Below are positions 17,209 to 27,313 of a stretch of 64,000 bases of DNA, piece after piece. Position 1 is the first letter of the stretch; every line of letters starts with the position of its first letter. Location of the stretch: NCBI GenBank assembly GCA_043738095.1, contig JAYSZI010000067.1:1-64000 (forward strand), written 5' to 3'. The DNA is from Lysobacter_K sp043738095 (GTDB taxonomy: Bacteria > Pseudomonadota > Gammaproteobacteria > Xanthomonadales > Xanthomonadaceae). Made by a program: the position numbers and the translations under genes. The notes beneath the pieces were generated by a model. That model saw nothing but the letters and a program-made list of their open reading frames with translations, ran no database searches and was not told where the DNA came from.

Positions 17209-18212
17209 GACTTACTCCTAACCGCTTTTTTTGACGAAGGTAACGTTGCCGGCGACGGCAGCGTCTGGGACTGGACGCGCCACGAATGGCCGCCCAGGCG
17301 GAACAGGCCGGTCGCCTGGGAATCGATGGCCACCGGCCGGTATGGGTCGTATTTCTCAAGCGCGCCGGCGACATGCGCGCCATCAACAACGAGTGATAGA
17401 TTCAGATCGACCCGTGCGCCGGGATCGGGCGCAAAACCGCCTGTGTCGATCGCGAGCGTGAGCGTGTCGGCGTACCCCGCCGGAACCGATACCTGCAGCC
17501 AGACCATCTGACTGGGATTTTTCACCACGATCGGCTGGATCTGGATCGGGCCGGCACCGGATGCGGGCAGCAGCGACAACGTCCAGCCGGGCGGGCACTG
17601 ATTCCACGCCAGGATGATCGCCATCTCCGTCGCGACATCGCGCTGCTCGTAATGCGCGGCGTAGCGGTATTCGCGATCGATGCCGTAAGCGACGCTGCGT
17701 TGCGCGTAGGCCGGAGTGCTGGCAAGAAAGGCTTTCAGCGCATTGACATCGCGCAGGTTCTGCGGCGGAACCACTGGGTGCTGGGCGGTATAGGCCCACG
17801 CAGCCAACGTATCGCCAGGCGATCCTGGTGTGTAGGCATAACCCTGCAACGGAATGCCGACCGCGTTACCCGCAACTTTCACTTGCGCGTAAGGCTTGCC
17901 ATCGCCGGTAAGCACCGGCGATAGCTGATCCGGCCAGCACGGCAGACTCGGCGCGGCTGCGCCTAGATAGAGGCGAGCACCGCGGTCGCTCTTGCCGGCA
18001 TTGCGCGAGCGCAGGTAAATGCGATTGGCGCTGCCGGGCACCAGGCCGCGACCGAGGTCCTGGTCCCATTGCGGTGCAACGCCGAGTTGTTTCGGATCGG
18101 GGTCGGCTGCCGTGCCCCAGGGCACGATGTCAGGCGAGGCCGACCCGCCAAGGCGAGGAAGGATCGCCTCATTCAACTGTTGCCGAAGATAGAGATCGTC
18201 GTAGTCGGACAT
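17205..18212 (-). CDS. hypothetical 335-aa protein, paralog of its downstream neighbour
   Basis: It starts MSDYDDLYLRQQLNEAILPR followed by LGGSASPDIVPWG, the same N-terminal signature as the next gene. NRIYLRSRNAG then corresponds to NYIYVRAKNSS in the paralog. The middle contains EMAIILAWNQCPPGWTL, and the C-terminal half has repeated beta-type segments (MVWLQVSVPAG, ARVDLNLSLVVDG). It ends with a Lys/Arg/Ser tail. There is no signal peptide or TM helix. Its ATG follows the LamG stop by one base (TGACATG), indicating coupled translation. Function is unknown; stoichiometric partnership with the giant protein is inferred from the gene order only. Confidence 0.78.
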   Translation of the reverse strand: MSDYDDLYLRQQLNEAILPRLGGSASPDIVPWGTAADPDPKQLGVAPQWDQDLGRGLVPGSANRIYLRSRNAGKSDRGARLYLGAAAPSLPCWPDQLSPVLTGDGKPYAQVKVAGNAVGIPLQGYAYTPGSPGDTLAAWAYTAQHPVVPPQNLRDVNALKAFLASTPAYAQRSVAYGIDREYRYAAHYEQRDVATEMAIILAWNQCPPGWTLSLLPASGAGPIQIQPIVVKNPSQMVWLQVSVPAGYADTLTLAIDTGGFAPDPGARVDLNLSLVVDGAHVAGALEKYDPYRPVAIDSQATGLFRLGGHSWRVQSQTLPSPATLPSSKKAVRSKS

Positions 18213-18213
18213 G

Positions 18214-21200
18214 TCAGGCTCCCGGTTGCACGGCGTAGTCGGCGATGACGTACTGGAGCAAGTCCTCGCGCAACGATCGCAGGATCGCCGCGGCCGGCAA
18301 CGCGAAATCGGTGCTGTCGATGAGGAACTGCGGCCACCACGGCAGGCTGTTCTTGAGTGGGCCAGGCGCCTCGGGCGTGCCGAGCAAGGCGCTGATCGCG
18401 CTGCCTATCTGCAACGAGGTCGGCGTGGCCGTGTCGATGCGGCTGCGCACGAGCTGCAACAGCAAGGCGTTGTAATCCAGGTTGGCCGGTGGCTGCATAT
18501 CCGGTGCCTGAGTTTCCGCCGGCACCGGTTGGAAGCGAGGCGGAATGCGGCTGACGTAGGTCACCCGGTACATCACGCGCCACGGACCGGCATTGGCCGA
18601 TGTCGCTTCGCGCAATGCCGCAGCGTTCGCATCCTTGCTGTTGTTGAGCCAGTTCGGATCGACCACGCGACTGAAGAATGTGTCGGCGTTGTCGGCATTC
18701 GGTGCGAGCATGAAAGCCTGATAGCGGTAGCCATCGACTTTGCCTTCAGTCGGCGACTCCGGAAACGTGACGTTGTCGCCATCCAATACGGGGGCGTAGA
18801 GAAAGGAGTCCGGCTGGGCGGCGGCCGCGAGGTCGAAGTTCGCGCCTTCCTCTTTGGACTTGGTGACGTTGACTTCGGTCGCCGAACTGTAGAGATAGTC
18901 GAAGTCCAGATAGAAGCCGAACGGGAACCCCATCTGGATGTCCCCCACCGCGCCGAGCGAAACCTGCTTCGACGACACCGCGCCGTGCTGCTCGGTGTAG
19001 ACATTCATCGGCTGGGTCTGCTCGGCGAAGCGGCCGCCGCCGGCGGTCCAGACATACGTGTTGACGATGCTGCGTTTGCTCAGGTGTTCGGACCAGTCGT
19101 ACGCCGTGGTCTCGCGTATGGTCTCGCGGTAGTTGTCATAACTGCTGCTCGACTTGAGCTTGCCGGCGTACGAGGCAGTGTCGTACTGCTGGTAGTAGGC
19201 CTCTAGCCGCGCGGTATCGCGTTCGATGCGGCGCTTGATCGCATACGCTTCGAGCGGTTTGAAATAACTGCCGCGTTGCTGGTCGGCGGCGGGGTAATTC
19301 GGGTCGTTGCGTAAACCTACCTTACCGTCGAGGGTTCCGTTCTTGACGTACGTGGGATCGATCGGAAAATTGATCAGATTGACGTCGACCGGGATATCGG
19401 CGTTCGGCGCCATCGACATGCTCACCATCGAGCCAGTGCTGCGCAGGATGCTGGCGTAGATGTCGACGGTCAGGGATTTGACCAGGGCCACGCCGGTGTT
19501 GCTCGGCACGTAGCGGCGTCCGACGACGGGATTGACCCAGTCCTTCGGATCGGCGCCGGCCTCCCAGCTGCCACCCGGCTGGAATGCGGTCGCGAACGTC
19601 TGCGTCGTGCCGGACTGCACGCCGATGCCATGGCTGCGGTGTTCGGTGAGCTGGAACGCATTCTGGGCACCCAGATGCGTCTCGAACGCCATGATCGGGT
19701 TTTCCGCTTCCACACCGATGCCGGCACTGACGGAGTACTGACCGCCGCCGTACAAGCCACCCTTCATCGAGAACGCGTGCGTGTCGGCGACATCGCGCGA
19801 TGCGTTGTAGGCGTAGAGCGTGTTGTCAGCCTCGGTGAACGCGACCGACGACGCGCCGGAGTAGCTGTTGATCTCGCCGTAACCCCCGCGCCAGTAGGGC
19901 AGGGTCTGGTTTTCGCTGGGTAGCGGTGGCGCGCCTTCGATGTAACCGACCAAGGTCGGCCGCGATTGCGCCTGACCGAGATAGACGGTGTCGAGATCGC
20001 CGATCTTGTAGCCGGTTACCAGCGAGATCTCCTGGTCGAAGATCGACGCATACGCGCGCTTCATGACACTGATCATGTTGCCGTAGGCATCGCGCTGCAG
20101 GTCGGCATATTCGATCACCGACGGCGTGGCGCTGATGTCGCGTTGCGCGTAGGTTGGGAGGCCACCGAAGATGTTGAGCACTTCGGGCGCTTCGTTGCCT
20201 AGCGGCGCGGTCGACGGCAGCCATTGCGGCAAGCCGCCGGCCGGTCCGTTCAAGCGGCCGATATTGCCGCGGCCGGTGCGGTCTTCGACGACTGCCCCGG
20301 AGCCGTTGCCGAAGTTCCAGTAACCGCGCAGCTTGGACTCCGCGCCCGACAAGGTGCGATACATGCTGTCGGATATCTGCTCGCCGGTGAGCTGCGTGCC
20401 CCAGATGCGCACTTCAGCGAGTTGTCCGGTGAAGCCGTTCGGCAACGCCGAGTCGACGCGCGCGAACTGGAACTGGTCGGTAACGCCGTAGCCGCCGATG
20501 GCGTTGGCGCTGTCGAGGAAGTCCACGCGCCGCGCCGGTGCACCATTGATATGAAAATTGTTGGAGGTGGTCGCGGCAAACAGGCCGCGCAAGTCGCCGC
20601 GCGTCAGCGTGACGTCGTTGTCGCCTTTTTCGTCGAAGGCGATGCGCCCACCGGTCTCGGCGAAGTGCCACCACGAAACCAAGCCGGCGGCATTGGCGGG
20701 CACCCGGCGGTTGGCGTAGACGTGTGCGATCTCTGTGTCCTGAAGGCAGCGGCTCCAGACGCGCGGGTCGGCCAGGCGGCCGCGCAGATAGCCGCTCCCA
20801 CCGAGCCTGGGCGCACGACCGAGATTGAAGCGCGACTTAGACAAGACGCGCTGCACCGGATCTGTGTAGCGCACGTAGTTGTCGCCGTTGCGCATCCCCC
20901 AGGCCACGCGCTGGCCATTGGCGTATAGCGCCATGTGCACTTCGTAGACCGGCTTCACGCTCTGCTGACTGTCCCCCGCGACGACGGTGATCGTTTCGAA
21001 GGTCGCGGCCAGATAGGTCGGTTCGTTCGGCCCGAGCTGATTGGGGCCGACGATGGTCAGGGTCTGCTCCTGAGTGCCGATCGTCACCCGCACCGAGAAC
21101 GAGGGGAAGCCATTGCCATCAATCGCCAGCGCGTAGTCGTCGCCCTTGGCGATCAGCGTCTGCGGCGTCAGGCGTACCCCATCGGCGAGTTGGACCCAGC

Positions 21201-24200
21201 CTTCCAGTGAGAAGTTGTCACCCAGATTGAGGCTGTCGTCGTTGCCCGCGTCGCCGTACTCGCGGCCGCTGAGCGAGATCGCATAGCCGGCCTGGTGCAC
21301 CAGCGCCAGATGCGTCCAGCCGTGAATGACTGGATCATCGGTGAGCACGGCGACGTTGCTGCCATGTCCCAGCACTGCACGCGAGTACAAGCCATAACCC
21401 TGCCAATCGGCGGCCGGGGTGACGTCGGTGTTGAACAAGGCGCCGGTGACCGCGCTGTTGACGGCGGCGTTGCCCTGCCCTTCGATTAGCATCCACTTGA
21501 AGACCAGATCTTCGGCGTTGTCAGGAATGCGCTGCTGCGTGTATTGCTCGATCGCATCGGCCGACAGGATGTCGCCGAAGAACGCCGTTTCGTTGATGAG
21601 CATCGGCAGGCCAGCGGCGTTGTCGATGTCGCCGATGACCAATGTCGCCAAGGCGATCTTGTCCTGGAGCGAGCGGGTCGCCGTATAGACGGCTGCGCCT
21701 TGTGCCACACCGTCGACGTAGAGCTGGACCTTGAAGACGTACTTGAGCTGACCCTGATCGAGCGTGACCGATGCGTCGTAGGTCACCGCGACCTGGTGCC
21801 AGTCGCCCGCGACGATGCCTTGCTTCGACACGATCGGAGCCTGCGTGGCATCCAGCGCGAACGACACGTTGAGTCGGCCGTCCTGGTCGATGCGCACGGG
21901 CAGCAAGGCTTGCACCACGCCAATCGTCGCGATCGACCCGATGATGCCGGGCGGTGCTTTGGTACCCGCATCGCCCAACGCACTGAACCAGGTGTAGAAC
22001 GTGCCGCGATCGCTGTTGAAGGAAGTGAAAACGCGGGTGCCGGCCGCGGTCTTGAGGCTCGGGCAATCATTGAGCGCGGCCAGATAGCGCACCGGATCGC
22101 CGCCTTCGGGGGGCTGGCGTGAAAATGTCAGCAGACGCTGGAACGGTTGCAGTTCGTCTTCCGCGGCGCGTTCCGGGCGGCACCACAGTTCCAGGCTCAT
22201 GTCGCCGGCGATCGTCAACGCGCCGATGTTCGGCGCCTTGGTTTCATCGACCTCGAAACCGACGGAGTTACTCGACGTGTACCCAAGCGTGCGTTGCTCG
22301 GGTTGATTGAGCCAGCCACCATTGAAGCCTTGCAGGCTCAGTGGCGCGATGCCGTCGGTGAGCTTCCCGGTATCGGCGACGACGCCGACCGAACCTTGCG
22401 TCGGAACGTCAAACGGGATCGCGCGGAACAGGGATGAGCCCGCGGAAATCACGTGGCTGCTGTTGTCGGTCGCGGATTGGAAACAGCTGGCGGCGGTGCC
22501 TGCGCTCAGCGGCGCCAGCGTCTCGGCGGCATACGCCGCCGTCGCGAACGCGGCGATCAGTGACGCGCTGATGCGCAGATCGTCGTCCGGGGGCACGGGC
22601 GTCTGTCCCCCCATGCTCACGTCCTGTACCGATGCGTCGGAGCCGTCGGTGGTGACGATCAGAGAGGCGCCAATCGCAGCGTAGTCGCCGCTGGCCAAAC
22701 TGGCGTAGTCGTATTGTTTCTTGTCGGCGGTCCCTTCGAGCACTGTCGCGAGCGCGACTTGTGCGCGCGGCACATCGCGCCATTGCGCAGACAACGCGCC
22801 GGCCTGGATCTGGACATCGCACAGCAACGCATTGTCCTTGACAGGTGATACGGCGATGCGTTGCAGCGGATCGGTGCCGGGCTTGATGAACAGCACGACG
22901 CGATTGGCTGCGACCAGGTCGCTACGCGCGCTGAGGCTGTAGGACACGGTGTCGATGGCGCCGGCCGCACGGTAGTCGTAGCCGCTGGCCAGACCATTCA
23001 AGGTGTCGAGAAAGCCGCCGACGCGACGCGGCAGGGCCGGCCAGCGCGCGGTGACCTTCGTCCCCGGCCAGCGCGGCGGCGCGAAAACGAGTGTGACGAC
23101 GGCGAGATCCGAGCCGGCGTCTTCAATGCCGATTGACGCCAGCGGCATGCGCACAGCCGAGCGGCTGACCACCGCGATCTCCGCTTGGTTGGGGTTGTCG
23201 GCCAATGGCAAATAGGCCGCACTGCGCGTACCGGTGAAGTCGAAATAGCCGCGCGCACCGGTGCGCACGCGCGCATCGGCAGGATCGGCGACCGTGTCGC
23301 CCGCCAGGACTGCGGCCAGTGTGCGCTGGCTGCGTGGCACGCCGTTCCAGGTCTCGACCACGCCCGAGGGCGATTCCAGACGCAGATTGCAGAAGCGATC
23401 GCCAAGCGTGGACGTGGATGTAATGCCGATCTTCGCAGCGTTCATGAACGCACCCGGCTGCGCTGCGACCAACTGCAACCGTCCGGTCTCCGCCGTGCCG
23501 GCAGCGCTATTCCAGGCCGCTTCAAACGTCGAGCGTGCGATTTCGGTATCGAGTTGCATCACCGAGAACGCATCGGAGGCTCCCTTGAAGTAGCAGTGCA
23601 GCAAGCCATCGGAACCGGACAACAGGAACGGCGACGATGCCAGTTCGCTGTATTGGCTGAACTTGTCGAAATACGAGGCGTAGATCGTGAGGCCGCGATC
23701 GTCCCAGCTCAGCGCGCCGGTCGATACGACCGCCGGGCTGGTCGACGGAACCAGATGCGCGCCGTAGACCTTGCCGGGCCTGTTCGGATCGTGGCTGTTC
23801 GGCGTCAGCGGCGGATTGAGTGGTTGCTGCTGGCTGTCGATGTAGTCGACCGTGTCGAAGGCGAACTTGCCGACCAGTGTCGGCGGATCCCATTCGGCGC
23901 CGTCGTACGCGAGGAACTGATCGACGTGGCCGATGAAGCCGTCGACCGGCGCGCTGATCGCGTTGATTTGGCCGAGGCTTGGATGGTCGCCGTCGCCTTG
24001 CACGATGCAGGATGTGTCGAAACCGTTGAGGCGGACGCGATACTTGGGATCGGATTTGACGTCGAACGAGACCTGCACCCGCGTCCAGGCTTCCTGGCGC
24101 ACGCTGCCGGCCGGCGTACGCGCCGACAGCGGCTTGCCGTTCTTGCCCTGAAAACCGACTTCGATTGCATTGCCGTCGACCAGCCGCAGGTAAGGCGCGT

Positions 24201-25374
24201 CGTGATCGTCGAGCGGCCCGAGAATCTGTTGGGACGCCTGCGATGCCGACTGTGGATAGATCCACAGATCGACGCTGTATTGCTGCGTGGGTGTCCACGG
24301 CGGCAGTGCGACGTAGGACGAGGGATCGAAATCGAGCGTGTAGTTGGCGACGCCTACCGGGTCGACGCGCAACTGCGCGGCCGGCCGCGCGAGGTGGCCG
24401 TCGGCGGCGACAGCGAGATCCACGGTAGCCAGCGTCGCCGGCCCGTCGTTCAATGAGGCGCGGTGCGCGATCATCATGCGGCCGCTGCGCTTGACCGTGA
24501 ACGAGCGGTTGTCGGTGCCGCGTACGCGTTCCTGTTTCAGATAGAAAGCCGAAGAGGGACGGCCGTCGATTGCCACCGCCTTGCCGGCTTCGTCGACCAG
24601 CGAGTAGGCGAAGTCCGGTGGAATGCGATCACCGACATAGCGTTTGTCAGCCAGCGAGAACAAGCCGGCGGCATCGAGCGGCAGTTCGTAAACGTCGACG
24701 CGCTTCTGGGCGGCCAGGCTGACTACCACGACGCAGGTCAGCAGCTTCCCTTCGTTGCGCGGCAGCAGTTCAATGTCGAAGTTGCCGTCTACCAGACCTT
24801 CGATCATGAACAACTCGAGGGCAGGCTCGAGAAACGGGGTGCGCTCCGGCGACAGGTAGGACTGGCTATCGCGCTCGTCGGCTGGCACGTCGGGTTTCGC
24901 GCTGCGCTGGAAGCGCACTTCCCAGGCCGGGTCCAGGGCGAAGCCCACTTCCTGCGGATTATTGGCGGCGGTTTCGCGGGTCAGGCGAAGGCGGTTGACG
25001 AGCAACGTGCCTTTCTTTGCCTGCCGGAACAGATAGATGTATTCCTGGTTGGTGGCGACGCGGAACGGCTGGTCGGCATCCTGGAGGCCGTCGATCGAAC
25101 GGGCGCGCGAGTAGCTGATCGGCACGTTGACCATGTTCATACCGACAGGACGCACCGCGTCGGGCAGGGTCAGCGGCTTGAAACCGGTCCAGTCCATCGC
25201 GTCGCTGCTGGAGTCCACGTCCAACGCCAGGACATTGAAGTAGAGGTTAGTGGCGATCAGGCCTTCGCCCGGATCCGCGGTTGGCGTGTCGCCGCGCGCG
25301 AAGGCCACGACCAGACCTTGGAAGTTGACGGTTGTTGCATCGCGGAAGTTCATACGAGTTGGCCTTGTGTCCAT
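18214..25374 (-). CDS. giant multi-LamG (concanavalin-like) protein, 2386 aa
   Basis: Three or more LamG-like jelly-roll segments are visible: YSVDLWIYPQ with YLRLVDGN near residue 370, MSLELWCRPE near 1058, and DNFSLEGWVQLADG near 1380, each followed by typical LamG endings (LADPRVWSRCL, LAEVRIWGTQLTGEQI, LRGYWNFGNGSG). A distinct C-terminal module from about 1780 onward (GYKIGDLDTVYLGQ, TLVGYIEGAPPLPSENQTLP, IKRRIERDTARLEAYYQQY) is conserved-looking but I cannot name it. No signal peptide or transmembrane helix is apparent, so export would need a non-Sec route or lysis. It is the first gene of a tightly coupled four-gene operon. Start ATG 25374; an internal ATG at 25353 is equally possible. 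Confidence 0.85.
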   Translation of the reverse strand: MDTRPTRMNFRDATTVNFQGLVVAFARGDTPTADPGEGLIATNLYFNVLALDVDSSSDAMDWTGFKPLTLPDAVRPVGMNMVNVPISYSRARSIDGLQDADQPFRVATNQEYIYLFRQAKKGTLLVNRLRLTRETAANNPQEVGFALDPAWEVRFQRSAKPDVPADERDSQSYLSPERTPFLEPALELFMIEGLVDGNFDIELLPRNEGKLLTCVVVVSLAAQKRVDVYELPLDAAGLFSLADKRYVGDRIPPDFAYSLVDEAGKAVAIDGRPSSAFYLKQERVRGTDNRSFTVKRSGRMMIAHRASLNDGPATLATVDLAVAADGHLARPAAQLRVDPVGVANYTLDFDPSSYVALPPWTPTQQYSVDLWIYPQSASQASQQILGPLDDHDAPYLRLVDGNAIEVGFQGKNGKPLSARTPAGSVRQEAWTRVQVSFDVKSDPKYRVRLNGFDTSCIVQGDGDHPSLGQINAISAPVDGFIGHVDQFLAYDGAEWDPPTLVGKFAFDTVDYIDSQQQPLNPPLTPNSHDPNRPGKVYGAHLVPSTSPAVVSTGALSWDDRGLTIYASYFDKFSQYSELASSPFLLSGSDGLLHCYFKGASDAFSVMQLDTEIARSTFEAAWNSAAGTAETGRLQLVAAQPGAFMNAAKIGITSTSTLGDRFCNLRLESPSGVVETWNGVPRSQRTLAAVLAGDTVADPADARVRTGARGYFDFTGTRSAAYLPLADNPNQAEIAVVSRSAVRMPLASIGIEDAGSDLAVVTLVFAPPRWPGTKVTARWPALPRRVGGFLDTLNGLASGYDYRAAGAIDTVSYSLSARSDLVAANRVVLFIKPGTDPLQRIAVSPVKDNALLCDVQIQAGALSAQWRDVPRAQVALATVLEGTADKKQYDYASLASGDYAAIGASLIVTTDGSDASVQDVSMGGQTPVPPDDDLRISASLIAAFATAAYAAETLAPLSAGTAASCFQSATDNSSHVISAGSSLFRAIPFDVPTQGSVGVVADTGKLTDGIAPLSLQGFNGGWLNQPEQRTLGYTSSNSVGFEVDETKAPNIGALTIAGDMSLELWCRPERAAEDELQPFQRLLTFSRQPPEGGDPVRYLAALNDCPSLKTAAGTRVFTSFNSDRGTFYTWFSALGDAGTKAPPGIIGSIATIGVVQALLPVRIDQDGRLNVSFALDATQAPIVSKQGIVAGDWHQVAVTYDASVTLDQGQLKYVFKVQLYVDGVAQGAAVYTATRSLQDKIALATLVIGDIDNAAGLPMLINETAFFGDILSADAIEQYTQQRIPDNAEDLVFKWMLIEGQGNAAVNSAVTGALFNTDVTPAADWQGYGLYSRAVLGHGSNVAVLTDDPVIHGWTHLALVHQAGYAISLSGREYGDAGNDDSLNLGDNFSLEGWVQLADGVRLTPQTLIAKGDDYALAIDGNGFPSFSVRVTIGTQEQTLTIVGPNQLGPNEPTYLAATFETITVVAGDSQQSVKPVYEVHMALYANGQRVAWGMRNGDNYVRYTDPVQRVLSKSRFNLGRAPRLGGSGYLRGRLADPRVWSRCLQDTEIAHVYANRRVPANAAGLVSWWHFAETGGRIAFDEKGDNDVTLTRGDLRGLFAATTSNNFHINGAPARRVDFLDSANAIGGYGVTDQFQFARVDSALPNGFTGQLAEVRIWGTQLTGEQISDSMYRTLSGAESKLRGYWNFGNGSGAVVEDRTGRGNIGRLNGPAGGLPQWLPSTAPLGNEAPEVLNIFGGLPTYAQRDISATPSVIEYADLQRDAYGNMISVMKRAYASIFDQEISLVTGYKIGDLDTVYLGQAQSRPTLVGYIEGAPPLPSENQTLPYWRGGYGEINSYSGASSVAFTEADNTLYAYNASRDVADTHAFSMKGGLYGGGQYSVSAGIGVEAENPIMAFETHLGAQNAFQLTEHRSHGIGVQSGTTQTFATAFQPGGSWEAGADPKDWVNPVVGRRYVPSNTGVALVKSLTVDIYASILRSTGSMVSMSMAPNADIPVDVNLINFPIDPTYVKNGTLDGKVGLRNDPNYPAADQQRGSYFKPLEAYAIKRRIERDTARLEAYYQQYDTASYAGKLKSSSSYDNYRETIRETTAYDWSEHLSKRSIVNTYVWTAGGGRFAEQTQPMNVYTEQHGAVSSKQVSLGAVGDIQMGFPFGFYLDFDYLYSSATEVNVTKSKEEGANFDLAAAAQPDSFLYAPVLDGDNVTFPESPTEGKVDGYRYQAFMLAPNADNADTFFSRVVDPNWLNNSKDANAAALREATSANAGPWRVMYRVTYVSRIPPRFQPVPAETQAPDMQPPANLDYNALLLQLVRSRIDTATPTSLQIGSAISALLGTPEAPGPLKNSLPWWPQFLIDSTDFALPAAAILRSLREDLLQYVIADYAVQPGA

Positions 25375-25909
25375 GCGTGGAAGGGTGGTTCGCCAGTGCG
25401 GCGACCAAGTGCCGTGCCTGAGCGCTTCGAGTGGTTGGACTGCCTACGTGGCGCCGTGGAATCGAGACTGGGCGGCCGTGAGCAACGGCGCCTTCCGGCG
25501 GCCTGCCGGGTAGCGCAAGCGCGCTCCCGTTTCCTTCCGGAAACCTTCCGGTGCAGAGAAATAGCGGGTTGTGGGGTCATGCGGGATGCGCAAACGGCGT
25601 TCGTCGGGGAACTGGGCGCGCATCCGAGCGAGGCGATAGGGCACAGCTGAGCGATACGCCCGGGGCCGTGGCGGGGGCCGGGGGGAGGCGGCGCCGGAGG
25701 TCGAGAAGGAGCGATCCGGGGAAAGGCGTCGTCCGGACAAGAGACTTGAGGCAAGACGACACGCCACAAGGGGCGTGGGTGGGCAAGCTGGACGCGGGCC
25801 GGCTTCGCTTGGCGCGTGCAGCTTCGGGTTGCGATTCGGGCGCTTCGCCCGGCACAAATCGGAACGCCTGATTGTCCCCCGCTCCCCGGATGCCTCAGCC
25901 GCGGAAGGC
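25375..25909. other. gene-free leader region of the LamG operon
   Basis: No supported gene. The open frames here are arginine/proline-rich shadows on both strands. The minus-strand promoter of the LamG operon should lie in this stretch, but I could not identify -35/-10 boxes with confidence. The right side merges into an IS3 relic. Confidence 0.5.
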
Positions 25910-26217
25910 ATGGGTATTGAGGTGGGCCTGCCACTGCGGGTGTCGCGCGTGATCCGGTCGCTGGACCGGACCATCGAACGACGCGGCGAGCCAAGCACGA
26001 CCCGCTGCGACAACGGGCCGTGTATATCAGTGGCGCACTGAACGGTGGGCCGAGAACAACGGCATCAAGCCGGACGACACCTAGCCAAGCAACCCTCAGC
26101 AGAACGTACGTTGAGCGTTACAACCGCACAGTGCGGCACGACTGGCTGGCACAACTGCTGTTCGATTCGATCCATGAGGCACAGGATTCGGCCGCAATGA
26201 CGCCAAAACATGTGTAG
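25910..26217 (+). pseudogene. IS3-family transposase relic, multiply frameshifted
   Basis: Frame one reads SRVIRSLDRTIERRGEP...TRCDNGP, frame two resumes at YISGAL and later TYVERYNRTVRHDWLAQLLF, and the middle part (RWAENNGI) sits in the third frame. Together they reconstruct the D...E catalytic half of an IS3 orfB with at least two frameshifts and internal stops. It differs in sequence from the fragment at the left window edge, so it is a second element. It is non-functional. Confidence 0.75.
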
Positions 26218-26253
26218 TACCCTGCCCGGCGGCGAGTTTGCGGAGTCGATGCT

Positions 26254-26964
26254 ATGGATTCGGCAGGTAGGAAACTGGTGGTCGGCTGGGTACCGATCCT
26301 CTTATGGTTGTTCGGCGGGGTCGTGGTCTTTTCGGGGTTCATGCGATTCGTGATCACCGGGCAAGCCTTGATCACGGGTCAGCCGGTCGCCGACCCGGTC
26401 TTTATGGTCTATGCGCAACAGCCTTGGTTGCCTGCGATCCACATCCTGGCGGGAACAGCGTTCATGCTGCTGGGGCCGCTGCAATTTATTCCATCGATCC
26501 GTCGCTACTGGCCGAAGATCCATCGGGTTTCGGGGCGCGTCTTCATCGTCTGCGGATTGATCGCCGCAGCGACCGCACTGGGGGTGGAGTTCCAGTTTCC
26601 GCTGCGCGGCGGCTACGTCAAACGTGCGGCGATGGTGCTGTTTTCGTTGGCATTGCTCGTTGCCTTGGCGCTCGCCTGGCGGGCGGCGGTACGGCGGAGG
26701 ATCGATTTGCATCGCGCCTGGGTGATCCGTGCTTACGCAATCGGCTTGTCGTTATCGACGACGCGTCTGTATTTCATCCCCGCCTACCTGATGTACGGCA
26801 ACCCGAGCGAGTTCGAGGCGGCGACGGTGACTTGGCTCGGGTTTTGTCTCAATTGCTTCGCGGCCGAATGGATCGTGCGGCGTTCGCGGCGAACGCAGAG
26901 ATCGGCAAACCCCAGCGCTGCTGAAGCGGCAGCCAGGCAGGGGGCTCCGCAGGGCGTGGGGTGA
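26254..26964 (+). CDS. DUF2306-type integral membrane protein
   Basis: 236 aa with about six hydrophobic helices (WVPILLWLFGGVVVFSGF, LPAIHILAGTAFMLLGPL, VFIVCGLIAAATALG, AAMVLFSLALLVALALAW and two later). The pattern HILAGTAFMLLGPLQF...KIHRVSGRVF plus RIDLHRAWVIRAYA, with its conserved His/Arg residues, matches the DUF2306 membrane family, whose function is not established. The C-terminal ~25 residues are a basic, Ala-rich cytosolic tail. It is monocistronic, flanked by an IS relic upstream and degenerate DNA downstream. Confidence 0.75.
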   Translation: MDSAGRKLVVGWVPILLWLFGGVVVFSGFMRFVITGQALITGQPVADPVFMVYAQQPWLPAIHILAGTAFMLLGPLQFIPSIRRYWPKIHRVSGRVFIVCGLIAAATALGVEFQFPLRGGYVKRAAMVLFSLALLVALALAWRAAVRRRIDLHRAWVIRAYAIGLSLSTTRLYFIPAYLMYGNPSEFEAATVTWLGFCLNCFAAEWIVRRSRRTQRSANPSAAEAAARQGAPQGVG

Positions 26965-27285
26965 GCAGCGATGCCCAGCCATGAAGCGCCGGTACTTAGG
27001 CTCAACCTTCAAGTGCAACACCCCGACCATATAGGGTGTTGCGATAGGCCAACCATATTCGCATCTGAGCGTTGAAGAGCGTGCCGTGATCATGCGAAGC
27101 AAGGGCGTGAGCCTGCGGGCGATCGGCCGCATCGTGCAACGTAACGTCTCGACCAAGCGGATCGCGAGCATCGGGAGCGGGCGTCGCAGCAAGCTGAGGG
27201 AGGGCACGCCGCTGTACCGGAAGCAGCGCCTTCGTCTCTCGCGCCAGGCGCTCCGGCTGGCTGAAGACCTGCGGCCTCAGCCACC
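26965..27285. other. degenerate stretch, possible IS remnant
   Basis: 27000-27060 contains the paired sequence AACACC...TATAGGGTGTT (an imperfect inverted repeat) and GCACTTGAAGGTTGAGCC on the minus strand, suggestive of an IS terminus. The plus-strand frame from 27089 (MRSKGVSLRAIGRIVQRNV) is reminiscent of an HTH of an IS1/IS-like orfA but is too short to assign. No intact gene. Confidence 0.3.
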
Positions 27286-27313
27286 GTAGGGCGGGTCTTG
27301 ACCCGCCTCACGC
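27286..27313 (+). repeat. REP palindrome 1
   Basis: GTAGGGCGGGTCTTGACCCGCC is a REP hairpin (GGCGGGTC/GACCCGCC arms). The same unit recurs at 27938-27960 (inverted) and 27993-28020 (direct) around the RAYT gene. This copy overlaps the 3' end of the RAYT coding frame. Confidence 0.85.

Noticed and set aside
16253..17389. 378-codon minus-strand frame overlapping the two paralogs
   Set aside because: Different frame on the same strand, low-complexity composition; the paralogs have conserved signatures and coupled starts.
23185..25650. Long plus-strand frames (423 and 395 codons) opposite the LamG gene
   Set aside because: High-GC antisense shadows; the minus strand has LamG motifs across the whole length.
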